Below are positions 1 to 5,460 of a stretch of DNA of 12,916 nt, piece after piece. Source of the stretch: Propionibacteriaceae bacterium (lineage in GTDB: Bacteria; Actinomycetota; Actinomycetes; Propionibacteriales; Propionibacteriaceae); the NCBI GenBank assembly GCA_031254155.1, contig JAIRVA010000017.1, positions 1 through 12,916 of the forward strand. Reading direction: 5' to 3'. Below the pieces are notes generated by a model. The model saw only the letters and a list, made by a program, of their open reading frames with translations, was not told where the DNA came from and did not search any database. The position numbers and the translations under genes are program-made. Positions within the stretch are counted from its first letter, which is position 1. Every line of letters starts with the position of its first letter.

Positions 1-129
1 ATAGGACCCCACGATGGGGAGAGGATAGAGTCCAAGTGGGGGAGTCGTTGGTATATGAGTCGGACCCGGCTTCCCAAAAAGTCGGCGCAAAACGAGATGT
101 TCGTCACAAAGTCGGGCTAGAGTCGTGCT
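1..129 (+). promoter_or_regulatory. Upstream region of lpd with repeated AGTCG words
   Basis: No coding sequence is evident in these 129 bases, which are visibly less GC-rich than the genes around them. The pentamer AGTCG occurs five times on the plus strand, at 43-47, 58-62, 80-84, 110-114 and 121-125. Two copies sit in the longer word AAAGTCGG (78-85 and 108-115) and two in GAGTCGT (42-48 and 120-126). A short hairpin, CCCCA-CGA-TGGGG, lies at 7-19 and could belong to the end of a gene to the left. That these words bind a regulator of lpd is inference. Confidence 0.45.
118..123 (+). promoter_or_regulatory. Candidate -10 box of a leaderless lpd transcript
   Basis: TAGAGT fits the actinobacterial TANNNT -10 pattern and lies exactly 6 nt before the ATG at 130, so transcription could start on the A of the start codon. 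No purine-rich ribosome binding site precedes this ATG, which agrees with leaderless translation, common in Actinobacteria. No convincing -35 hexamer is visible 16-18 nt upstream. The last AGTCG repeat overlaps this box. Confidence 0.45.
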
Positions 130-1527
130 ATGACTCATTTTGACGCTGTGATTCTCGGCGCGGGACCCGGCGGCTACGTCGCCACCATCCGGTGCGCCCA
201 ACTTGGACTGAAAACCGCCATCGTGGAAAAGAAGTGGTGGGGCGGGGTCTGTCTGAACGTGGGGTGCATCCCCACGAAGGCCCTGCTGAAGAACGCCGAA
301 CTCGCCCACACCCTCACGCGGGAGAAAGACCTCTACGGGATCAGCGGAGACATCCGCCTCGATTACGGTGCGGCCTACACCCGGTCCCGGAGTGTGTCCG
401 ACCGCATGGTCAAGGGCATCCACTTCCTGATGAAGAAGAACAAGATCACCGAGTACTCCGGCTGGGGGACCTTCGCCGGGCCCTCCACCCTTGAGCTCAC
501 GCTCGACTCGGGTGCATCCGACACGCTGACCTTTGACAACTGCATCATCGCGACCGGTGCCACGACGAAGAGCTTGCCCGGTGTGACCATCGGCGGCCGC
601 GTCTTGACGTACGAGCAACTGATCACGTCGCCCACCCTGCCGGAGTCGATCATCATCTGCGGGGCGGGTGCCATCGGGACGGAGTTCGCGTACGTTCTCG
701 CCAACTACGGCGTGGCCGTGACGATGGTGGAGTTCCTCGACCGCGTGCTGCCCCTGGAAGACCCCGAGGTATCCGCCGAGGTGGCCAAGGCGTACAAGGC
801 GCTCGGCATCACGCTGCTGACCGCCCACGCCGTGAAGGCTGTCGAGCAGGATGACACCGGTGCCCGCGTCACCGTCGCCCCGGCCGGCGGGGGAGAGGCG
901 TTCCAATTGGCGGCCGACCAGGTCCTGATGTCCGTCGGGTTCCAGCCGCGGACGACCGGGTACGGCCTGGAGACAACCGGTGTCGCGCTGACCGGGCGCG
1001 GGGCCATCGCGATCGACGACTACATGCGGACGAACGTCGACGGGTTGTACGCGATTGGCGACGTGACGGCGAAGCTCCAGCTCGCCCACACCGCCGAGGC
1101 CCAGGGTGTCGTGGCGGCGGAGACCATCGCGGGTGCCCAGACCTTCCCCATCAACTACGACATGGTGCCCAGGGCGACGTACTGCCAGCCGCAGGTTGCC
1201 TCCTTCGGCTACACCGAGGCCGGGGCGAAGGAGCGGGGGTACGACGTGGTGACGGCCAAGTTCCCGTACGCCGCCAACGGCAAGGCCTGGGGGCTCGGAC
1301 ACGGGACGGGGTTCGTCAAGATCGTGGCCGACGCCGCGACGCACGAGTTGCTGGGCGCCCACCTGGTCGGCGCCGACGTGACGGAGCTTCTGCCCGAGCT
1401 GACGCTCGCCCAGATGTGGGACCTGACGGCCGACGAGATCGCCCGGAACATCCATGCCCACCCGACCCTCTCCGAGGCGATCAAGGAGGCCGCCGAAGGC
1501 ATCGGCGGCCACATGATCAACTTCTAG
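130..1527 (+). CDS. lpd: Dihydrolipoyl dehydrogenase (E3)
   Basis: This 465-residue FAD flavoprotein reoxidises dihydrolipoamide with NAD+ and is the E3 subunit of pyruvate and 2-oxoglutarate dehydrogenase complexes in the cytoplasm. The FAD-binding GAGPGG is at residues 10-15 and the redox disulfide is C41/C46 in GGVCLNVGCIPTK. A second dinucleotide fold, GAGAIG, is at 178-183, the second FAD motif GLYAIGDV at 305-312, and the catalytic His-Glu pair H444/E449 in HAHPTLSEA. Length and sequence, including the HMINF C-terminus, match the mycobacterial LpdC type closely. All key residues are intact. The start is the first ATG, giving the usual N-terminus; it has no Shine-Dalgarno sequence and is probably leaderless. 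The gene stands alone, without E1 or E2 neighbours. Its 3' end overlaps that of pfkA by 11 bp. Confidence 0.97.
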   Translation: MTHFDAVILGAGPGGYVATIRCAQLGLKTAIVEKKWWGGVCLNVGCIPTKALLKNAELAHTLTREKDLYGISGDIRLDYGAAYTRSRSVSDRMVKGIHFLMKKNKITEYSGWGTFAGPSTLELTLDSGASDTLTFDNCIIATGATTKSLPGVTIGGRVLTYEQLITSPTLPESIIICGAGAIGTEFAYVLANYGVAVTMVEFLDRVLPLEDPEVSAEVAKAYKALGITLLTAHAVKAVEQDDTGARVTVAPAGGGEAFQLAADQVLMSVGFQPRTTGYGLETTGVALTGRGAIAIDDYMRTNVDGLYAIGDVTAKLQLAHTAEAQGVVAAETIAGAQTFPINYDMVPRATYCQPQVASFGYTEAGAKERGYDVVTAKFPYAANGKAWGLGHGTGFVKIVADAATHELLGAHLVGADVTELLPELTLAQMWDLTADEIARNIHAHPTLSEAIKEAAEGIGGHMINF

Positions 1528-2653
1528 GCTCGCCGAGGCCGGTCCCGACCTTGCGGGCGGTTTCGATCCACTCGTGATCGGTGGGGACGAGTTTCACCTT
1601 GCCAGCGACATCGTCGAGGGGGACGGGTTCCGTACCCTGCCCGCGGGCCGCGACGAGGACCCCGAACTCACCGGCGTGCACCAGGTCGGCGGCGGCGGTA
1701 CCCAGACGGGTCGCGAGCAGCCGGTCTTCGGCGCAGGGCGTACCGCCGCGCTGGACGTAGCCCAGGATCGTGACGCGGGTCTCAAGGCCGGTGGCCGCCT
1801 CCAGTTCGCGGGCGAGGCCGAAGGTGTGCTCCCGCTGGGAGTCGAGGACGTTGGCCAGGTGGGTCTTGGCCGCCCCCAGGGCTTCGGTGGTCTTGGCGGT
1901 CTCGACCAGGAGTTTGGCGGCCTGGACATCCGCCGTGTCCTTCGTGTTGCGGGCGCCTTCCGCCACGGCGACGACTGAGAACGTGCTGCCGCGGGCGATC
2001 CGGGCTTTGATCGTCGCCGTCACCGCCTCGACGGTGTAGGGGATCTCGGGGATCAGGATGATGTCCGCCCCGCCGGCGATCCCGGCGCCGAGGCTCAACC
2101 ACCCCGCGCGGTGGCCCATCAACTCCGCCAGGATGATGCGGTGGTGGCTGTGCGCCGTACTGTGCAAGCGGTCAATCGCTTCTGTCGCGATTTCCATCGC
2201 CGTGGCAAAGCCGAAACTCGTGTCACTGTGCGCGATGTCATTGTCGATCGTCTTCGGCAGCGAGATGACGTTGATCCCGGCGTCCATGAGCCGCTTGGCG
2301 TTCTTCGCCGTACCGCCGCCGCCCAGCATGACGAGCGCGTCGATCCCCAGCTTCTCCAGGTTTTCCTTCACCGTCGGCACCATGTCGACCGCTTCGCCGT
2401 TGACGACGAACTTATGTACCTTGTCGCGACTAGTGCCGAGGATGGTGCCGCCGGTCGTGAGGATACCCGACAGCGCCAGCGAGTTGAGGTCGACGTGACG
2501 GTTCTCCACGAGGCCCTTGATACCGTCGCGGAACCCGATCAACTCCAGGCCGTAGTGGCCGATGGCGGTCTTCCCGAAGCCGCGGATGACCGCGTTGAGA
2601 CCGGGGGCATCGCCGCCCGCCGTCAGAATGCCCACGCGCTTGATGTGTGTCAT
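1517..2653 (-). CDS. pfkA: 6-phosphofructokinase, mixed-signature PFK-A family
   Basis: This 378-residue cytoplasmic enzyme of the PfkA superfamily phosphorylates fructose 6-phosphate to the 1,6-bisphosphate. GGDAPGLN (residues 13-20) is the N-terminal phosphate-binding loop, PKTIDND (133-139) carries the catalytic Asp137, MGHRAGWL (179-186) and PEIP (202-205) bind sugar phosphate, and LGYVQRGGTP is at 297-306. The phosphate-donor loop reads GGGGT (111-115), where E. coli PfkA has GGDGS, so the metal-binding Asp103 position is Gly. The next position is Gly, as in ATP enzymes, while Lys in PKTIDND is typical of the PPi/group III branch. The donor cannot be settled by eye; ATP is slightly favoured. 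The ATG at 2653 was chosen because the protein then starts MTHIKRVGILTAGG and a good ribosome binding site precedes it; an in-frame TTG at 2734 would add 27 unlikely residues. Confidence 0.93.
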   Translation of the reverse strand: MTHIKRVGILTAGGDAPGLNAVIRGFGKTAIGHYGLELIGFRDGIKGLVENRHVDLNSLALSGILTTGGTILGTSRDKVHKFVVNGEAVDMVPTVKENLEKLGIDALVMLGGGGTAKNAKRLMDAGINVISLPKTIDNDIAHSDTSFGFATAMEIATEAIDRLHSTAHSHHRIILAELMGHRAGWLSLGAGIAGGADIILIPEIPYTVEAVTATIKARIARGSTFSVVAVAEGARNTKDTADVQAAKLLVETAKTTEALGAAKTHLANVLDSQREHTFGLARELEAATGLETRVTILGYVQRGGTPCAEDRLLATRLGTAAADLVHAGEFGVLVAARGQGTEPVPLDDVAGKVKLVPTDHEWIETARKVGTGLGEPRS

Positions 2654-2656
2654 GTT

Positions 2657-2664
2657 CTTCCTTC
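2657..2664 (-). promoter_or_regulatory. Ribosome binding site fixing the pfkA start
   Basis: GAAGGAAG on the minus strand includes AAGGA, five bases before the ATG at 2653. It supports this start over the upstream TTG at 2734. Confidence 0.75.
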
Positions 2665-2773
2665 CCTTGAGGCCCGGAACCATTCTTCCACCTTCGTCCG
2701 ACCAGTGGGAGAGGGAAGTTCGGGTTGGCGTCAAGGAGTTTTGTGCGACAGACTTGATCCGGGGAGCCCAGAC

Positions 2774-2780
2774 AAAGGAA
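2774..2780 (+). promoter_or_regulatory. Ribosome binding site fixing the MFS gene start
   Basis: AAAGGAA ends six bases before the ATG at 2787. It supports that start over in-frame upstream starts, which would place coding sequence across the pfkA start. Confidence 0.7.
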
Positions 2781-2786
2781 CGCTAC

Positions 2787-4091
2787 ATGAACCATGCCGC
2801 ACGGCTGGACCGCCTGCCCTTCACCCGCCTGCACGCCCGGATGGTCGTGGGATCGGGGGTCGGCTGGGCCCTCGACGCCATGGATGTCGGCCTCATCTCC
2901 TTCATCATCGTCCAGTTGCGCCACGTCTGGCAGTTGAGCGCGACCACGGCGGGCTGGATCGCCTCGGCGGGTTTCGCCGGTATGGCCATCGGCGCCTCGC
3001 TCGGCGGCCTGCTGGCCGACCGGATCGGGCGGCGGCAGGTGTTCGCCTGGACGCTGCTGGTGTACGGGCTCGCGACCGGGGGGTCGGCCCTGTCCGCCAC
3101 GGTGGGTGTGCTGATCGCGCTGCGGTTCGTCGTCGGGCTGGGGCTCGGGGCTGAACTGCCCGTCGCGTCCACCCTGGTGTCGGAGTTCGCGCCGGCCCGG
3201 ATCCGGGGACGCGTCATCGTGGTCCTGGAGGCCTTCTGGGCGGTCGGCTGGACGCTCGCGGCCCTCATCGGCTACTTCGTGGTCCCGGCCGACGGAGCAG
3301 GCTGGCGGTGGGCCCTCGCCCTCGGCGCGGTGCCGGCGGTGTACGCGCTGGTCATCCGCCACGGGCTGCCGGAGTCGGTCCGTTTCCTGGACCGCCGGGG
3401 GCGGGGTGACGAGGCGGAGCGGATCGTCGTCCAGTTCGAGCGCTCAGCGGGGGTCAGCGCCCCCGGACCGGCGGTTGAGGCCGCCGGGACTCCGGACCCG
3501 CCCGCGCGGACGGCGGCCCTGTGGGCACCTGGGCTCAGGACCCGGTCGGCCCTCATCGGCCTGGTGTGGTTCTGCGTCAACTTCTCGTACTATGGTGCCT
3601 TCATCTGGCTGCCGTCTCTGCTGGTCAACAGCGGGATTTCAATCACGACCTCGCTGAAGTACACGCTGTTCATCACCCTCGCCCAGCTACCGGGGTACGC
3701 CTGCGCGGCCTTCACCATCGAGAAGTGGGGGAGACGGCCGACGCTCGGCCTCTTCCTGGCCGGTTCGGCCGTGGCGGCGGGACTGTTCGCCTTGGCCCAC
3801 GCGCCGTGGGCGGTCATCGCCGCCGGGATGACGTTGTCCTTCTTCAACTTGGGAGCGTGGGGCGCGTTGTACGCGACCACGCCGGAGCTGTTCCCGACCC
3901 ACCTGCGCGGCGCCGGGGCCGGCTGGGCCGCCGGGTTTGGCCGCATCGCGTCCATCATCGCCCCGCTCGTGGTCCCCCTGCTCATCGGGTACGGCATGGC
4001 CACGCTCTTTGTCATGTTCGGGGTGAGCTTCCTGGTGGCCTGCGTTCTCAGTCTCGCCCTGCCCGAGTTGCGCGGGACGAGTCTCACCTGA
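2787..4091 (+). CDS. MFS transporter, sugar/organic acid or NiaP-like
   Basis: The 434-residue integral membrane protein has the features of the major facilitator superfamily, probably a proton-coupled transporter with 12 helices. Helix 1 carries the acidic LDAMDVGL (residues 29-36), like the DALDVG-type motif of NiaP and related carriers. The loop after helix 2 holds motif A, GGLLADRIGRRQ (73-84). R113 lies in helix 4, and LPESVRFL (194-201) after helix 6 resembles the PESPRWL motif of sugar porters. A hydrophilic stretch at about 202-240 is the central loop. Substrate cannot be read from the sequence: niacin, aromatic or other carboxylates, or a sugar are possible. The gene diverges from pfkA and ends 3 bp before the convergent ATPase gene; neither neighbour indicates the substrate. 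The start follows from the ribosome binding site and from a normal short N-terminus before helix 1. Confidence 0.88.
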   Translation: MNHAARLDRLPFTRLHARMVVGSGVGWALDAMDVGLISFIIVQLRHVWQLSATTAGWIASAGFAGMAIGASLGGLLADRIGRRQVFAWTLLVYGLATGGSALSATVGVLIALRFVVGLGLGAELPVASTLVSEFAPARIRGRVIVVLEAFWAVGWTLAALIGYFVVPADGAGWRWALALGAVPAVYALVIRHGLPESVRFLDRRGRGDEAERIVVQFERSAGVSAPGPAVEAAGTPDPPARTAALWAPGLRTRSALIGLVWFCVNFSYYGAFIWLPSLLVNSGISITTSLKYTLFITLAQLPGYACAAFTIEKWGRRPTLGLFLAGSAVAAGLFALAHAPWAVIAAGMTLSFFNLGAWGALYATTPELFPTHLRGAGAGWAAGFGRIASIIAPLVVPLLIGYGMATLFVMFGVSFLVACVLSLALPELRGTSLT

Positions 4092-4094
4092 TCA

Positions 4095-5345
4095 CTACGG
4101 TCCGAGCAGCGCCAGGGGTACGACGGCGACGCCGCGCGGGTCGCGGTAGGCGGACGGGCCAGCGGTAAGAATGACCTTGTCAACGAGGGAATCACCGATC
4201 TGGTCGCCGAGCCAGTGGAGGTGACGGGCGGCGACGGGTGGTACCGTGGCGGCGAGTTTCACCGCCATCGCCACGACCCGGTGGTCGCCCCGCTCGATGA
4301 TGAGGTTGATCTCGTGGGTCGCGCCCGGGGTGCGCAGGTGGGTCACGGTACAGTGCGCGGCCGTGGCGAGCACGCGGACGGTCTGGGTGGCCAGCGACTC
4401 GAACAGGGCCCCCAGGAGGCCAGCGGCGCCGGGCGTGGTCCCGTGTCCCGCGAGCAGCGAGTCGACCGTTGCATGCAGGGCGGCGGCGGCCAGGCCCGGA
4501 TCGACCAGATGGTGTTTCGGAGCCGTGGTCAGGCGCGGGAGGGTCGCAGTCGGCGTCCAGGCGGGTAGGGGATCGAGCACCCAGAGACGCTCCAGCAGCG
4601 CGCGGTAGCCGTCCGCCGTGTGGCGGGCCAGGGGTGCCCCCTCGCCCGTCATCGTGTCGAAGATGGTGGTGTAGGAGGCGGTCGTCGCGGTGGCGGCGGC
4701 GTACGCGGCCAGCCAGGCGAGCAGTGCCCGGGGCCGGCGGACGTCGGCGCCGAGTCCGGGCAGGTCGCGGTCGACGATCTCGGTGAGGTAGGACGACAGT
4801 CCCTCCCGGCGGACCGACTCGTCGGCGAGGCGAATTCCCGGCAGGCCGGAGGCGACGATCTCCGCCGCGTAATCCGGCCCGCCGAACGCGGTCTGCCCGC
4901 GAATGGGGGCGCGGGGGCCGGCCAGCAGGCGGGCCAAGGACACGGTGGGCGTCTCAAGACCGCGCTCGGGCAGGCTCAGCGGGCGCATCCTGACGGTGAC
5001 GCCGCGCCGGGGCAGGCGGGCCGCGGTCTCCGGGCGCGTCGATCCGGTCAGGAGGAACTGTCCGGGTGACCGACTGCGGTTCATCGCGCGGTGGACGGCC
5101 TCGAGCACTGGTGGTACCCGTTGCCACTCGTCGATGAGCAGGGGAGTCGGCAGGGTCCGGATGACCGCGGGGTTGGCCTCGGTGAGGCGACGCTCCGCCG
5201 GCTGGTCGAGGGCCAGCGTGTGGGCCGCCCGTTGCGACATGGTGGTGGTCTTCCCGACCCCTTTGGCGCCGGTGATCGCGATCACCGGCGCGCTGCCTAA
5301 CCACTGGTCGAGCTGGCTGTCAACAAGACGTGGTACGTAAACCAT
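4095..5345 (-). CDS. ATPase with AAA_14 and DUF4143 domains
   Basis: This 416-residue protein belongs to the family of predicted ATPases with an N-terminal AAA_14 domain and a C-terminal DUF4143 domain, whose cellular role is unknown. The Walker A loop GAKGVGKT is at residues 26-33, Walker B LLIDEW at 69-74 and a sensor-like LTGSTRP at 99-105. The DUF4143 part begins near SSYLTEIVDRDLPGL (184-198) and includes GALFESL (312-318). Family members usually end in a restriction-endonuclease-like core with an E-V-D then E-V-K pattern; here it reads EIN (345-347) and AVK (361-363), so two acidic positions are lost. The ATPase site looks intact. No signal peptide or membrane helix is present. It has the same orientation as the mal operon but is separated by 113 bp with its own probable promoter. 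A toxin-antitoxin or defence partner is not seen nearby. Confidence 0.88.
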   Translation of the reverse strand: MVYVPRLVDSQLDQWLGSAPVIAITGAKGVGKTTTMSQRAAHTLALDQPAERRLTEANPAVIRTLPTPLLIDEWQRVPPVLEAVHRAMNRSRSPGQFLLTGSTRPETAARLPRRGVTVRMRPLSLPERGLETPTVSLARLLAGPRAPIRGQTAFGGPDYAAEIVASGLPGIRLADESVRREGLSSYLTEIVDRDLPGLGADVRRPRALLAWLAAYAAATATTASYTTIFDTMTGEGAPLARHTADGYRALLERLWVLDPLPAWTPTATLPRLTTAPKHHLVDPGLAAAALHATVDSLLAGHGTTPGAAGLLGALFESLATQTVRVLATAAHCTVTHLRTPGATHEINLIIERGDHRVVAMAVKLAATVPPVAARHLHWLGDQIGDSLVDKVILTAGPSAYRDPRGVAVVPLALLGP

Positions 5346-5351
5346 GACAAA

Positions 5352-5357
5352 ACGCTA
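5352..5357 (-). promoter_or_regulatory. Candidate -10 box of a leaderless ATPase transcript
   Basis: On the minus strand TAGCGT fits TANNNT and lies exactly 6 nt before the ATG at 5345, the same layout as at lpd. There is no Shine-Dalgarno sequence in front of this ATG. No clear -35 hexamer is visible, so the call rests on spacing and on the missing ribosome binding site. Confidence 0.42.
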
Positions 5358-5409
5358 GCAGCTATCGCGCTGGCTGACACGCCGGGCGCCGATCCGCCGA
5401 ACTTCGCTA

Positions 5410-5440
5410 GTCCGATAATGTACATTATGACATTTCGGAC
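5410..5440. promoter_or_regulatory. AT-rich palindromic operator candidate
   Basis: A perfect 14-bp palindrome, ATAATGTACATTAT, occupies 5415-5428 in otherwise GC-rich DNA. The half-site ACATT appears three times: inverted at 5417-5421, direct at 5422-5426 and direct at 5430-5434. ATGT (5418-5421) and ACAT (5430-5433) are eight bases apart, which equals the ATGT-N8-ACAT operator described for PadR-type repressors. The outer arms GTCCGA (5410-5415) and TCGGAC (5435-5440) form a further inverted repeat. The site lies about 65-95 bp upstream of the ATPase start and just downstream of the GH13 gene. Regulator and target are inference. Confidence 0.5.
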
Positions 5441-5447
5441 AACGAAA

Positions 5448-5460
5448 GATCACTGTGATC
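5448..5460. repeat. 13-bp perfect dyad at the GH13 stop codon
   Basis: GATCAC-T-GTGATC is perfectly symmetric around one central base and overlaps the GH13 stop codon (complement of TCA at 5459-5461). A one-base loop is too small for a normal hairpin and no U-tract follows on either strand, so it fits a protein-binding dyad better than an intrinsic terminator. It may be chance. Confidence 0.4.

Larger units (their letters stand above)
2654..2786. promoter_or_regulatory. Divergent promoter region between pfkA and MFS gene
   Basis: This 133-bp spacer must hold the promoters of pfkA (leftward) and of the MFS transporter (rightward) unless they lie inside the neighbouring gene. No strong -10/-35 pair is visible. 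TTGGCG at 2725-2730, 17 bp before the weak hexamer ACAGAC at 2748-2753, is the best rightward candidate; TTGACG at 2734-2729 on the minus strand lacks a matching -10. No clear palindromic operator was seen. Confidence 0.35.

Noticed and set aside
7..19. The hairpin CCCCA-CGA-TGGGG as a terminator
   Set aside because: The five-pair stem has no U-tract after it and the upstream gene is not visible.
2562..2786. An N-terminal extension of the MFS gene by 75 codons
   Set aside because: It would overlap the pfkA start antisense and lacks a ribosome binding site; the ATG at 2787 has a good one.
2111..3154. A 347-codon plus-strand open frame across the pfkA start and into the MFS gene
   Set aside because: It crosses two real genes in wrong frames and shows no protein-family features.
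4095..5345. The ATPase as the missing ATP-binding subunit of the maltodextrin importer
   Set aside because: It lacks the ABC signature LSGGQ and has AAA_14/DUF4143 architecture with a separate promoter.
2787..5345. MFS gene plus ATPase as a defence or toxin system
   Set aside because: The genes are convergent, not co-transcribed, and no toxin, antitoxin, nuclease partner or mobile-element trace is present.
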